Notes under the pieces: generated by a model | Seen by the model: the letters and a program-made list of their open reading frames with translations, nothing else | Database searches by the model: none | What the model was told of the DNA's origin: nothing | From: Novosphingobium sp. 9U | GTDB lineage: Bacteria; Pseudomonadota; Alphaproteobacteria; Sphingomonadales; Sphingomonadaceae | NCBI RefSeq assembly: GCF_902506425.1 | Contig: NZ_LR732488.1 | Coordinates: forward strand, 124,001-188,000 | Direction: 5' to 3' | Length of the DNA stretch: 64,000 nucleotides | Translations under genes and position numbers: made by a program | Shown: positions 1 to 8,666 of the stretch, in pieces | How positions within the stretch are numbered: position 1 is the stretch's first letter | How the letters are laid out: every line of letters starts with the position of its first letter

Positions 1-42
1 GCGAGAGCCGCGACGACGGCCGAGACAGTGGAGAGCAGATAA
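1..42 (+). CDS. 3' end of an upstream gene (partial)
   Basis: The first 14 codons read open and end in TAA at 40-42, giving a C-terminus ARAATTAETVESR. The stop overlaps the ATG of the next gene by one base (TAATG), the spacing expected of co-translated operon genes. Too little is present to name a product. A chance open frame cannot be excluded over so short a stretch. Confidence 0.4.
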   Translation, partial: ARAATTAETVESR

Positions 43-440
43 TGGACATTGAGGCGCATGCACTGGCCGACAAGCTTGGCCAAGCCATTCGTGAGCGCAA
101 CCCTGACCTGCTGCGCCAGATCTACGCAGACGATATCCGCGTTTGGCACGGCGCCACGGGCAGTGCGATGGGCAAGGACGAGAATATCGGAATGCTGACG
201 GCCGTGTTCGCAATCTCGTCCGGGCTCGAGTATACCGACGTACGGCGTCATGACATCGAGCAGGGCTTGGTCCAGCAGCACACGCTCGTCGGAACATTTG
301 ACGACGGCGCAAACATGCCGGGGCTCAATGCCTGCATGGTGATCAAGGTTGCAGGCGGAAAGATCGCCAGCATCGACGAGTACTTCGATGCTCAGACGTT
401 CGCCCCAGTCTGGGCGCGCCTCGCGGCCCAGCCCGCGTAA
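42..440 (+). CDS. NTF2-like / SnoaL-like domain protein
   Basis: A 132-residue protein with the pattern of the NTF2/SnoaL superfamily: an N-terminal helix (ALADKLGQAIRERNPDLLRQ), then YADDIRVWHG at about residues 29-38, then strands ending in GGKIASIDEYFD near the C-terminus. Family members are cone-shaped alpha+beta proteins that act as isomerases, cyclases, hydratases or small oxygenase subunits. The catalytic role cannot be read from sequence. Its ATG overlaps the stop of the preceding frame and the next gene follows 22 bases later, so it belongs to an operon of small catabolic proteins. Two more members of this fold lie at 4378-4806 and 27187-27678. Confidence 0.8.
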   Translation: MDIEAHALADKLGQAIRERNPDLLRQIYADDIRVWHGATGSAMGKDENIGMLTAVFAISSGLEYTDVRRHDIEQGLVQQHTLVGTFDDGANMPGLNACMVIKVAGGKIASIDEYFDAQTFAPVWARLAAQPA

Positions 441-462
441 CGCAACCAGAGGGGATCAAGCA

Positions 463-843
463 ATGGCGAAATATGTTCTGCTGGCGATGACCAACCCAGT
501 CGAGGGTCGGACTGACGAGTACAACGCCTGGTACGACAACACAGCGTATCCCACTTACAAGTCTATTCCTGGTCTAACCCCGTTAGGTCGCTTCAAGGCG
601 GTTGAACTTGAACCGATGTTCCCATTCCAAATGGAGAACCGCTTCAACTATCTCTCGATGTATTACTTCGAAACAGACGATGTGGTGGCGTTCATGCAGA
701 GCGTCAAGGACGCGTTCGGTCGCCATCCGGAATACTCTCTCTCCGAAGATATCGATAAATCGGTGTTCTTCGAGCCGGTCTACGTGGCGATGAGCGACGT
801 AAACTTCGCCCCGATCGACCGCTATGAAGAGTTGAAGTGCTGA
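463..843 (+). CDS. Small dimeric alpha/beta-barrel-like (EthD-type) protein
   Basis: A 126-residue protein starting MAKYVLLAMTNPVEGRTDEYNAWYDNTAYP. The ATG at 463 is preceded by AGAGGGG, a good ribosome site, so the longer frame from 349 that overlaps the previous gene is rejected. The N-terminal strand followed by 'EGRTDEYNAWYDNTAYPTY..IPGL' is typical of ferredoxin-fold, dimeric alpha/beta-barrel proteins (EthD-like and related uncharacterised families) found in degradation operons. No catalytic residue is obvious. It sits between an NTF2-like protein and an SDR, which fits an accessory enzyme acting on the same substrate. Confidence 0.65.
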   Translation: MAKYVLLAMTNPVEGRTDEYNAWYDNTAYPTYKSIPGLTPLGRFKAVELEPMFPFQMENRFNYLSMYYFETDDVVAFMQSVKDAFGRHPEYSLSEDIDKSVFFEPVYVAMSDVNFAPIDRYEELKC

Positions 844-1115
844 TTGGCCGCACTTGTCCCTCCGTGCGGGGTTGGGGGGCGGCGACCGGACGCGCTCAGG
901 CGCTCACAGCTAGCCAACCCTGGCCCATCCGCCGCGCGGGCGTTTTCGTCGCCGCTGAGCAAGGTTTTGGTCTGACTCGGCCTTTCAGATTGTATGGTCA
1001 GCTACCTGGGACTGGCACCAAGACCAAACCGCTGCCTTTGACGGTCACGGACATGGTGATCTCGATCCATGCGCTTTGCTGACGGTCGGAGCATCGAAGA
1101 GAACGGGAGAGAACT

Positions 1116-1919
1116 ATGTTTGCCGAGTGTTTCGCCGGACGGGTGGCGATCATAACGGGTGGCGCTTCTGGAATTGGAGCGGCTACAGCGCGCTTGCTCG
1201 TTGCAGGGGGAGGCATGGTGATGCTCGCCGGCTTGGATAAAGCCAAGGGCGACGCCTTTGCCGCCGAACTGGGCCCCTCGGCCAGCTACCAGCGCTGCGA
1301 CGTGCAATTCGCCGACCAGATTGAAGCTCTCGTTAAGATGACGGTGGCGACTTACGGTCGGGTCGACATGCTGGTCAACAATGCCGGCATGGGTGGCATG
1401 GGATCGACCACCACGACCGAGCCCGAGCTCTGGCGTCAAGTCATCGAGGTCGATCTGTCATCGGTCTATCACGCCTGTCGCGCCGCAATCCCGCACATGC
1501 GCGCCAGCGGCGGTGGAGTGATCGTCAATAACGCGTCGATCTCCGGCATGCGTGGCGACTATGGCATGGCGTCATATAACGCGGCCAAGGGCGCGGTGGT
1601 GAACTACACGCGCAGTCTTGCGCTGGACCACGCACGCGAAGGCATCCGTGCCAATGTGGTTTGTCCCTGCGGCATCGACACGCCGTTGTTGGCTGGGGTT
1701 GCAGGCGTGCCCGGGCTACTCGAAGGCTTCTTGAGAGCGACGCCGCTCGGGAGACTGGGACAGTCGCAAGAGGTGGCGAATGTCATCGCGTTCCTGCTCT
1801 CGGACGCAGCCTCCTACGTGACTGGCGCCGTTATCCCGGTGGACGGCGGTGTGACCGCCGCCACCGGGTTACCCAACATGAACGAGTACATGGCGCGCCT
1901 GAAGGAAACGTACGATTAG
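1116..1919 (+). CDS. SDR family NAD(P)-dependent oxidoreductase
   Basis: A 267-residue classical short-chain dehydrogenase. It has the cofactor motif TGGASGIG at about residues 13-20, the LVNNAGMG motif near residue 85, the catalytic Ser in NNASISG, Tyr and Lys in ASYNAAKG, and the C-terminal VTGAVIPVDGG signature. Length is normal for the family. SDRs of this kind oxidise or reduce secondary alcohols and ketones, including ring hydroxyls of steroids and alicyclic acids. The substrate is not predictable. It stands 272 bases after the preceding gene, so it may have its own promoter in 844-1115, where no gene is seen. Confidence 0.9.
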   Translation: MFAECFAGRVAIITGGASGIGAATARLLVAGGGMVMLAGLDKAKGDAFAAELGPSASYQRCDVQFADQIEALVKMTVATYGRVDMLVNNAGMGGMGSTTTTEPELWRQVIEVDLSSVYHACRAAIPHMRASGGGVIVNNASISGMRGDYGMASYNAAKGAVVNYTRSLALDHAREGIRANVVCPCGIDTPLLAGVAGVPGLLEGFLRATPLGRLGQSQEVANVIAFLLSDAASYVTGAVIPVDGGVTAATGLPNMNEYMARLKETYD

Positions 1920-2017
1920 TCCCGCGCGTCGGAGCCGAGCGATCGAGGAAGGCCGCTCTCTGGCCAGCGCCCTGGTGACCCGAGGCTTGCTGGCACGTTG
2001 ATACAAGGAGAAATAAG

Positions 2018-2776
2018 ATGAGTGGCATACAAGATCGTTCCATCATTGTAACCGGCTCGGGCAGCGGCATCGGCCACGCTGCGGCCATCCTCTTTGCGCA
2101 GAAGGGCGCCAAGTTGACCCTTGCCGACCGCAACGCCTCCGAAGGCGAGCGCGTGCTTGAGGAAGTTCGAGCGGCGGGCGGGACAGCGCAGTTCGTTGCC
2201 ACGGACATTGCCGATCCGGCGCAAGTCAAGGCTATGGTGGCAAAGGCGGTTGAGACGTACGGTAGGCTTGACGGTGCGTTCAACAACGCGGGCATCCCTA
2301 ATGTCGGCAAACGCACACATGAACTGGAGTATTCCGACTGGCAGCGCATGATCGACATCAACCTGAGCGGCACGTTCTACTGCATTAAGCACGAGGTCGA
2401 AGAGATGCTGAAGACGGGTGGCGGCGCCATCGTCAACACCTGCTCCGTGGCCGGGCTGGTGAATGTCCCAGGCACCGCTGAGTACACTGCCGCCAAGCAC
2501 GGCGTGGCCGGGCTGACAAAGGCGGCCGCGGTCGATTACGGGCACGATAACATCCGCATCAATGCGATCGCGCCGGGGACCGTCTACACCGAGCTGTTCG
2601 TGAAGGCGTGCGAAGTCAATCCGCAACTCGAGGAGTTCTGCAAGGGCGTGCATCCGATCGGACGCTTCAGCCAACCTTCGGAACAGGCTGAGGCAGCCCT
2701 GTGGCTGCTCACCGACGCCGCTTCCTTTGTGACCGGCATCATCATGCCGGTGGACGGTGGCTACACGGCGGTTTGA
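2018..2776 (+). CDS. SDR family NAD(P)-dependent oxidoreductase
   Basis: A 252-residue classical SDR with TGSGSGIG for nucleotide binding, AFNNAGIPN, catalytic Ser in CSVAG, and the Tyr/Lys pair in AEYTAAKHG. The closing segment FVTGIIMPVDGGYTAV is the usual SDR C-terminus. The ATG follows AAGGAGAAATAAG, a strong ribosome site. It lies 98 bases after another SDR on the same strand and directly before a TetR regulator gene. The two neighbouring SDRs differ along their length, so they probably act on different positions or intermediates. Confidence 0.9.
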   Translation: MSGIQDRSIIVTGSGSGIGHAAAILFAQKGAKLTLADRNASEGERVLEEVRAAGGTAQFVATDIADPAQVKAMVAKAVETYGRLDGAFNNAGIPNVGKRTHELEYSDWQRMIDINLSGTFYCIKHEVEEMLKTGGGAIVNTCSVAGLVNVPGTAEYTAAKHGVAGLTKAAAVDYGHDNIRINAIAPGTVYTELFVKACEVNPQLEEFCKGVHPIGRFSQPSEQAEAALWLLTDAASFVTGIIMPVDGGYTAV

Positions 2777-2916
2777 TGAATTGCTGCCTCGGACGGTCAT
2801 TCCTGTCCGGGGCTTCGCTACATGGACGCAAGCGGCCCTGCCTGGCGCGGGCCGGTTGCAATATCTTACCCATGATGCGACAGACTCGCGATGCTCATAC
2901 ACACAACGGTCAGGAC

Positions 2917-3633
2917 ATGACGAAGGCAGCTCCAGCCAAGACCGAGGGACAGCCGAGGAGGTCTGGGCGCACCGCTGTCCGGCTGACCGATCGCAAGGTT
3001 TCACCGTCGACGAGCGAAGCAGAGGGCGGCAAGCGTCGCCGACGCGGCGACGAGGTGCGCAGCAGGATCCTTGCTGCAGCGCTAGACTGCTTTGGTGCGT
3101 TCGGGTTCGATGGTACCTCAACCCGTGCGGTGGCAGAACGGGCTGACGTGACCCACACGCTGGTGCTTTACCACTTCCAGTCCAAGGACAAACTCTGGAC
3201 CGCAACGATCGAGGCGGCCTTGGAAGAGTACGGTGCTCAGATCCGCGCCGACTTGGAAGCCGCCACGAGCGAAAGCGCGAAGGTCGCGCTCGCCCGTTTC
3301 GTTGAGCAATTCGTGCGAATGTCGGCAGAGAAGCCCCAAATCCACCGCATCCTCACTGCCGAGGGCAATCAGGGCACTGATCGGCTCGACTGGGTGATCG
3401 AAAACTTTCTCCAATGGCACTACTCCGCGATCTGTGAACTTGTGCGCCGCGGCCAGTCGGAAGGCACTGTTCGCCAGTGCGATCCGGCGCGGCTGTATTA
3501 TCTTATAATCGGGACCGGCGGCACACCGTTCACGCTAGCGGTGGAGTACGAGCGCCTCACTGGCCGGGACGTGTTCTCCGAGGCCGAGATCCTCCGCAAC
3601 ATCGCCTTCATCTTTGAGATCCTGTTTGTCTGA
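2917..3633 (+). CDS. TetR/AcrR family transcriptional regulator
   Basis: About 238 residues from the ATG at 2917; in-frame ATGs at 2872 and 2875 are alternatives and the ribosome site is weak for all. An Arg/Lys-rich tail precedes a TetR DNA-binding domain (RSRILAAALDCFGAFGFDG, then TSTRAVAERADVTHTLVLYHF), where the second helix and LYHF are the family hallmark. The remainder is a helical ligand-binding domain. It follows an SDR gene by 140 bases and probably represses the flanking SDR/VOC genes in response to a hydrophobic ligand. That role is inference from position. Confidence 0.85.
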   Translation: MTKAAPAKTEGQPRRSGRTAVRLTDRKVSPSTSEAEGGKRRRRGDEVRSRILAAALDCFGAFGFDGTSTRAVAERADVTHTLVLYHFQSKDKLWTATIEAALEEYGAQIRADLEAATSESAKVALARFVEQFVRMSAEKPQIHRILTAEGNQGTDRLDWVIENFLQWHYSAICELVRRGQSEGTVRQCDPARLYYLIIGTGGTPFTLAVEYERLTGRDVFSEAEILRNIAFIFEILFV

Positions 3634-3776
3634 GCTAGCGGAAAAAACCTCCTCGCGACGTGGCAGAGTGGACTTCTAATATTGACCAAATGGAAAGTAT
3701 GAAGCAGATTCTCGACTAAGCCCGGTGTCCATAGCGAACCATGAGTCGGTAACCGGCGATAGGCGAGGAGAGCGAT

Positions 3777-4376
3777 ATGTCTGCCCAGACTCTTGACCGT
3801 GAAGAGCAATCTTTGAACCGGGTGATCTCGCCCGAACGTTTCGCCCACATGGTGGTGCGCACCTCCAAGTTCGAAGAACTGGTGAACTGGTACCAAACGG
3901 TGCTCGGCGCCAAGCCCGCATTCAAGAACGATATCCTGGCGTTCCTGTCCTATGACGAGGAGCATCATCGCGTCGCAGTGCTCAACGTGCCCGATCTGGC
4001 TGAGCAGCCCGAGGGCATCGCCGGCTTCCATCACGTCGCCTTTACCTACCGGTCGCTCGATGAGTTGCTGAGCACTTACGAACGTCTCCGCGACCTGGGC
4101 ATCATGCCGGTGTTCCCCATCAATCATGGCCCAACGACCTCGATCTACTACGCCGACCCTGACGGCAATCAGATCGAGCTTCAGGTCGACAATTACGACA
4201 CGGTCGAAGAGGCCACCAAGTTCTTCTACTCGGACGCGTTCGCGCAGAACCCCATTGGAGTCGAATTCGATCCTGAAGACTTGATCCGGCGCTTGAAGGC
4301 GGGTGAGCCTGAGGAGGACGTCAAGCGGCGCCCTGACATCGGTCCGCGCGGCCTCGCTGACGTGAAGCTGCGTTGA
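3777..4376 (+). CDS. VOC-superfamily protein, extradiol-dioxygenase-like
   Basis: A 199-residue vicinal-oxygen-chelate protein. The paired beta-alpha-beta modules are visible at FAHMVVRTSKFEELVNWY and GFHHVAFTYRSLDEL, and the 'YYADPDGNQIEL' strand closes the barrel. A 2-His-1-Glu metal site is supported by His24, His86 (or His85) and Glu134. This layout matches single-domain type I extradiol dioxygenases and glyoxalase-like isomerases. A C-terminal tail of roughly 55 residues is Asp/Glu-rich. It is followed after one base by an NTF2-like gene, so the two are co-translated. Ring cleavage is plausible but unproved. Confidence 0.85.
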   Translation: MSAQTLDREEQSLNRVISPERFAHMVVRTSKFEELVNWYQTVLGAKPAFKNDILAFLSYDEEHHRVAVLNVPDLAEQPEGIAGFHHVAFTYRSLDELLSTYERLRDLGIMPVFPINHGPTTSIYYADPDGNQIELQVDNYDTVEEATKFFYSDAFAQNPIGVEFDPEDLIRRLKAGEPEEDVKRRPDIGPRGLADVKLR

Positions 4377-4377
4377 C

Positions 4378-4806
4378 ATGAGCAACTCCGTTCCGCTCGA
4401 TACGCGCTTCGCGGCCACTGATCTGGTCCATCTCTTCTTCCGACTGGTCGATGAAGGTCGCGCTGCTGAGACCGCCGACTTGTTCACTGCCGATGGCAGC
4501 ATCACTTTCGGACCGGGCGCCCCGGTGCCCGGAACTGTGTCAGGCGAGGCCATCCGCGGCGCTATGACCGCGCGCCAGGCCCAGACGCACGTGACCACCC
4601 GCCATGTGCTGTCGAACCTCAGCGTCGAGCGCGAGGGCGATGACGGCATGGTCGTTCGCTCGCTTTTGACCTTGTTCCGCTCGGACGATGAGAGCCGCGT
4701 GAGCACGGTAGCTTCTGTCGCTGATGTGACGGACCGCCTGAGGCGGGACGGAGAGAACTGGAAAATCGCCAGCCGCCTCGTCAGCCCAGTATTCAACCGC
4801 TCTTGA
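4378..4806 (+). CDS. NTF2-like / SnoaL-like protein (nuclear transport factor 2 fold)
   Basis: A 142-residue protein of the NTF2/SnoaL fold: LVHLFFRLVDEGRAAETADLF is the first helix, TADGSITFGPG the following strand, then VSGEAIRGAMTARQ and a run of beta strands (TRHVLSNLSVERE, SLLTLFRS) ending ENWKIASRLVSPVF. The conserved Asp in TADGS is typical of the family. It starts one base after the VOC stop codon, so it is likely translated with it. Similar proteins serve as ring-hydroxylating beta subunits, dehydratases or isomerases, but no oxygenase alpha subunit is adjacent. Confidence 0.8.
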   Translation: MSNSVPLDTRFAATDLVHLFFRLVDEGRAAETADLFTADGSITFGPGAPVPGTVSGEAIRGAMTARQAQTHVTTRHVLSNLSVEREGDDGMVVRSLLTLFRSDDESRVSTVASVADVTDRLRRDGENWKIASRLVSPVFNRS

Positions 4807-4899
4807 GCTGAGCAAAACCTGGTGAGGCGCGAACCTGCCGGTTGAGCCGTCGCGGAACGGGGCCGTCTGCCCGGACATTACCACAGAAAGACAATCATC

Positions 4900-5655
4900 A
4901 TGTTCGATTTGAACGGCAAGAGCATCGTCATCACCGGCGCTGGCTCGGGGATCGGCGAAGCGACGGCGCAGCGCCTGCAGCGTGCGGGCGCGCACGTGCT
5001 CGTGGGCGACATCTCGGATGTGGGCAATACAGTCCGCGGGTGGGGTTGCGAGTTCCGCCGCACCGACGTGTCCGACGAGGCGCAGATGGCCGCGCTGCTC
5101 GACGAAGCGGTCGACCGCTTCGGCAAGCTCGACGTGCTGGTCAACAACGCCGCGATTGCCAACACCCACGCCGTCGCCGAAGCCGATCTCGAGCGAGCGA
5201 ACCGCTACTATCGCGTCAACGCGCTGAGCGTTCTTGCCGGCATCCGGGAGGCAGCCAAGCGCATGACCGCAGGCGGCTCTATCGTTTCGATTGCGTCTTT
5301 GTCGGCGGTGCGCGGCACGCCGGGCTGGGCGGAGTACGCCATGTCCAAGGCTGCCATCATCTCTGTAACCCAAACTGCCGCGGTAGAACTGGGCCCGCAA
5401 GGCCTGCGCGTCAACGCGGTGTGTCCGGGCGGCGTGCGTACACCGTTGGCAGTCGAAGTGAACGGCGATGCACTGGACAAGGCGATGCTTGCGCTGGCGC
5501 CGCTCGGCCGCATCGGCAAGCCCGAGGAGATCGCCGCCATGATTCACTTCCTGGCGAGCGACGATGCGAGCTACGTGACCGGTCAAGCCTACGCTGTCGA
5601 TGGCGGGTGGGGCGTCGGAACTACCCTGGCAACGCTGGGCTTGGCGCTAGCTTGA
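4900..5655 (+). CDS. SDR family NAD(P)-dependent oxidoreductase
   Basis: A 251-residue classical SDR: TGAGSGIG cofactor loop at residues 12-19, LVNNAAIAN (Gly of the usual NNAG is Ala), catalytic Ser in SIASLSAVRG, Tyr/Lys in AEYAMSKAA, and the ending SYVTGQAYAVDGGWG. Asp in the VGDIS segment suggests NAD(H) preference, a family rule of thumb. The gene closes a plus-strand group and is followed by a perfect hairpin that separates it from the convergent FAH-family gene. Confidence 0.9.
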   Translation: MFDLNGKSIVITGAGSGIGEATAQRLQRAGAHVLVGDISDVGNTVRGWGCEFRRTDVSDEAQMAALLDEAVDRFGKLDVLVNNAAIANTHAVAEADLERANRYYRVNALSVLAGIREAAKRMTAGGSIVSIASLSAVRGTPGWAEYAMSKAAIISVTQTAAVELGPQGLRVNAVCPGGVRTPLAVEVNGDALDKAMLALAPLGRIGKPEEIAAMIHFLASDDASYVTGQAYAVDGGWGVGTTLATLGLALA

Positions 5656-5668
5656 GCCTGACGTGATC

Positions 5669-5695
5669 GGGCACGGGGGTGAAGCCCCCGTGCCC
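5669..5695. terminator. Bidirectional hairpin between convergent genes
   Basis: GGGCACGGGGG at 5669-5679 pairs perfectly with CCCCCGTGCCC at 5685-5695 around a five-base TGAAG loop. It starts 14 bases after the plus-strand SDR stop and ends 6 bases before the stop of the minus-strand FAH gene. There is no long T run on either side, so termination strength is uncertain. Confidence 0.75.
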
Positions 5696-5700
5696 AATAC

Positions 5701-6549
5701 TCATTCCGCGCGCACGACGTTCTCGATTGCGCCGATGCCATCGATCTCCACGCGCACGACGTCGCCCTCTTTCAGCCACCTTGGCGGCTGCATGACCGCG
5801 CCAACGCCCGATGGTGTGCCGGTGAACACGATGTCACCCGGCTCCAGCGTCATGACCTTTGAGAGGTATTCGACCTGGTCGTAGCAATCGAAGATGAAGT
5901 GGTGGGTGTTCGAGCTCTGCCTCTTCTCGCCGTTGACGAGGCAGCGGATGTCGAGGTTGTGCGGATCGACTTCGTCGGCGGTGACGATCCAGGGACCGAT
6001 CGGCGCGTGCGAATCGAACGACTTGCCGATCATCACCTGGGTGGTCTTAAATTGCCAGTCGCGCACAGACACGTCGTTGCCGCACATGAAGCCGAAGATT
6101 GCCTCCTTGGCCTGTTCGCGCGTGGCGTGGCGGATTCGCTTGCCGATCACGAAGACCAGCTCTGCCTCGTAATCGAGCGCAGAAGACACCTTCGGCAGTT
6201 CAATTCGCCCGAATGGGTCGTTGATGCAAGTGCCCTGCTTGCAGAACCAGAACTGCTCGGCGGGTAGCTCCATGTCGGCTTCCGCGGCATGATCGGCATA
6301 GTTGAGGCCAAGTGCCAGGATCTTGCCTGGTCGAGGCAGCGGTGCGAGCAGCGTGACCTCATCCAGCTGGTGATCGGCCGCGCGTCCGGCAAGCGCGGCC
6401 ACGCCTCCCGACAGACTGCTCCAGTTCTCGATCAGCTCGCTTGGTGACGAAGGTGCCTCAGGCAAGTGCGCCAGATCGATGATGCCGTCGTTGATGATGA
6501 GGCCGAGGCGAACCTCTCCCTGCGTCGTGGAGTAGCGCGCGATCTTCAT
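5701..6549 (-). CDS. Fumarylacetoacetate hydrolase (FAH) family protein
   Basis: A 282-residue FAH-family enzyme. The catalytic core begins at KILALGLNYADHA; metal ligands are provided by DYEAELVFVIG, and GNDVSVRDWQ and the terminal TGTPSGVG are family signatures. Such enzymes hydrolyse C-C bonds of acylpyruvates or isomerise/decarboxylate ring-cleavage products. Length is normal. It is a single minus-strand gene, convergent with the SDR to its left and divergent from the SDR at 6851. With the VOC protein nearby, a meta-cleavage-type pathway step is plausible, although the two are in different transcription units. Confidence 0.9.
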   Translation of the reverse strand: MKIARYSTTQGEVRLGLIINDGIIDLAHLPEAPSSPSELIENWSSLSGGVAALAGRAADHQLDEVTLLAPLPRPGKILALGLNYADHAAEADMELPAEQFWFCKQGTCINDPFGRIELPKVSSALDYEAELVFVIGKRIRHATREQAKEAIFGFMCGNDVSVRDWQFKTTQVMIGKSFDSHAPIGPWIVTADEVDPHNLDIRCLVNGEKRQSSNTHHFIFDCYDQVEYLSKVMTLEPGDIVFTGTPSGVGAVMQPPRWLKEGDVVRVEIDGIGAIENVVRAE

Positions 6550-6850
6550 GGCGGATCCTCGTCCAAACTTCGTCCGCGGCGAGCATAGACCGGATTATCG
6601 GTATTGCGCAAATGGTCAGTTAGGAATAGCGTCCGACCGAGCTGGCCATGCGACTGGGCCGGCGATGGGAGAGACACTTTTCGCCGCCATCATGCCGTCG
6701 GGGACCATAGTCGGTCCGCTCGGCCTCGCGTGAGAACGAACGGGCTGCGTCTTCATCACCTCTGGTCGCGTGACTGTCGGGGCAACGATGCGATGAGTCG
6801 CGTTTGGGGTTGTCCTGCGAAGGGGCTGCGGAACGCTTGGGAGATGCTGC
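6550..6850. other. Divergent intergenic region, no gene seen
   Basis: Three hundred bases between the FAH gene (minus) and an SDR (plus). Open frames here have no family resemblance. A small inverted repeat, GGACC at 6702-6706 and GGTCC at 6713-6717, is the only symmetric element noted. The stretch presumably holds both promoters, but I cannot place -35/-10 boxes with confidence. Confidence 0.5.
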
Positions 6851-7660
6851 ATGGCAAGACTTGAAGGTAAGATCGCGCTCGTTACTGGAGGCGGTTCGGG
6901 GATCGGCAGGGCCTGCGCCAAGCGGATGGCCTCGGAAGGCGCGGTCGTCACAATCGCCGACATCAATGACGAGGGCGCGAACGCTGTCGTCGCAGAGATC
7001 GCCGCCGCGGGTGGGCAGGCCTATGCCGTTCACTGCGACATCACCAACGAGCAAAGCATTCGCGAAGCCGTTGAGGGTGCGGCGGCTCGCAGCGGCCGCC
7101 TCGACATCGTGCACAATAATGCGGCCTTCGTGACGCCTGAAGTGTTCGCGCAGGATATCGACATCCTTACGCTCTCAACCGAGAACTGGGACGCGGTGAT
7201 GCAGGGAACCTTGCGTGGCACTATGCTGGGCTGCCGCTACGCCGTAATCGAAATGCTCAAGAACGGCGGCGGCAGCATCATCAACACCTCGTCGATGTAC
7301 GGCATGAGCGCGTTCAACCGGCAGGTAAGTTATGGCGTGTCCAAGGGCGCCATCAACACACTGACGCAGTACGTGGCAACGCGCTTTGGCCGCAAGGGTA
7401 TCCGCTGCAACGCAGTTGCGCCCTCGATGATCGACACGCCCCTGTTGCGGTCGGTAATCCCGCAGGAATTGCTCGACGCCAATCTCGAGGCAACGCTGAC
7501 TCCGTTCCTGGGCACCGTGGATGACGTCGCCGCCAGTGTCGCGTTCCTCGCGTCTGACGACGCACGCTACCTGACCGGGCAGATCTTGCGCGTCGATGGC
7601 GGCACCACGGCGCACTTGCCCACTTACGCCGACGCGCGACGCTTCTTCGGGGACGATTGA
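6851..7660 (+). CDS. SDR family NAD(P)-dependent oxidoreductase
   Basis: A 269-residue classical SDR: VTGGGSGIG cofactor loop, VHNNAAF in place of NNAG, catalytic Ser within INTSSMYG, Tyr and Lys in VSYGVSKGA, and LTGQILRVDGG near the end. The C-terminal tail (PTYADARRFFGDD) is longer than average. It is first in a plus-strand operon that continues with a CrtC/AttH-type protein, a kinase-fold protein, a small helical protein and a beta-keto acid cleavage enzyme. Confidence 0.9.
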   Translation: MARLEGKIALVTGGGSGIGRACAKRMASEGAVVTIADINDEGANAVVAEIAAAGGQAYAVHCDITNEQSIREAVEGAAARSGRLDIVHNNAAFVTPEVFAQDIDILTLSTENWDAVMQGTLRGTMLGCRYAVIEMLKNGGGSIINTSSMYGMSAFNRQVSYGVSKGAINTLTQYVATRFGRKGIRCNAVAPSMIDTPLLRSVIPQELLDANLEATLTPFLGTVDDVAASVAFLASDDARYLTGQILRVDGGTTAHLPTYADARRFFGDD

Positions 7661-7705
7661 TCTCGCCGCACACGCCTCACCAAAATTTTCATCCAGGAGA
7701 CTTGG

Positions 7706-8665
7706 ATGTTCGATAACACTGAACTTGCCGATCCGGCCATGGCGATCGACCTCGTGCATGATGGGCGCCACCGCCTTTCCGATCGGCCGCTCGCGCGAGA
7801 AGCCAGCGCCTACATCGTGGTCCTTCCCGAGCACCAGCTGGCCTTCTTCACTTACACTTACGTCTCCGGCCAAGGCGTGGCGGGCGCCAAGATCGCGATC
7901 TTCGGCCCGGGGGTCGAAGGCGGCACCCTTTACGAGAAGATGGAGGATCGCGCGGTCGCCGAGTCCGACAACTTCGACGCTTGGCACATCGGTGCCTTCA
8001 GCATGGAGCAGGACCTCGCGTTCGATCGCGCACGCATTCGCTGGGACACCGAGACGATCTCGCTCGACTATACCTTCGAGGCAACGCACCCGCCGTACTC
8101 CTATGCCGGCGATCCGAAGGGGTGCCCGAGCTTCTGCGCTGACGACCGCATCGAGCAGAGCGGCCGAGTGAGGGGGCATTTGCGGTTCCAGGATAAAACC
8201 ATTGAGCTGGACTGCACCGGCCACCGCGATCACAGCTGGGGCACGCGCGACTGGATGGCGATGCAGCACTACGAGTGGTTCCTGGCGCAGGTGGGCGAGG
8301 ATGTCTCTATCCACTTTTGGCAGCTTCAGGCGCTTGGCCGGGTCGAGCTGCGCGGCTACGTCTACAAGGACGGGCTCATGGCTTGCATCGAGGACATGGA
8401 CCTCAACGTCGACTTCGACGAACAGTGGTTCCACTGGTCCTACCAGGCCACGATCACGGATACCGAAGGACGTGAGACCAAGCTGGACGGCAAGGTCTTC
8501 GGCCACACTCTGCTCGACTCGCATCCGGAGCTGAAACTGCACGAGGGGCCCGGCGAGTGCGCCGTCGACGGGCGACCCGGCGTTGGCTGGCTCGAGTGCG
8601 CCTGGCCGACTGCCTACCTCAATCACATCCGGGCCAATGGTCCTTATGAAACCACGAGGCGATGA
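7706..8665 (+). CDS. Two-domain lipocalin-like protein (CrtC/AttH type, DUF7064/7065-like)
   Basis: A 319-residue soluble protein with no signal peptide. The middle of the sequence has GHRDHSWGTRDW, strongly recalling the RDHSWG segment of the carotenoid 1,2-hydratase/AttH-like fold. The N-terminal half carries DNFDAWHIGAFSMEQDL; the C-terminal half ends YLNHIRANG. From memory this matches a widespread actinobacterial/sphingomonad family annotated only as a domain of unknown function. A second copy lies at 42815-43813 (IRDHAWGNRD). ATG follows CAGGAGACTTGG. It is next to a kinase-fold gene, its usual companion. Function unknown; water addition to, or binding of, a lipid or isoprenoid are possibilities. 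Confidence 0.7.
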   Translation: MFDNTELADPAMAIDLVHDGRHRLSDRPLAREASAYIVVLPEHQLAFFTYTYVSGQGVAGAKIAIFGPGVEGGTLYEKMEDRAVAESDNFDAWHIGAFSMEQDLAFDRARIRWDTETISLDYTFEATHPPYSYAGDPKGCPSFCADDRIEQSGRVRGHLRFQDKTIELDCTGHRDHSWGTRDWMAMQHYEWFLAQVGEDVSIHFWQLQALGRVELRGYVYKDGLMACIEDMDLNVDFDEQWFHWSYQATITDTEGRETKLDGKVFGHTLLDSHPELKLHEGPGECAVDGRPGVGWLECAWPTAYLNHIRANGPYETTRR

Positions 8666-8666
8666 C

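Noticed and set aside
1916..3205. A 429-codon minus-strand frame
   Set aside because: It overlaps an SDR and the TetR gene on the other strand, both with diagnostic motifs, and its own sequence resembles nothing.
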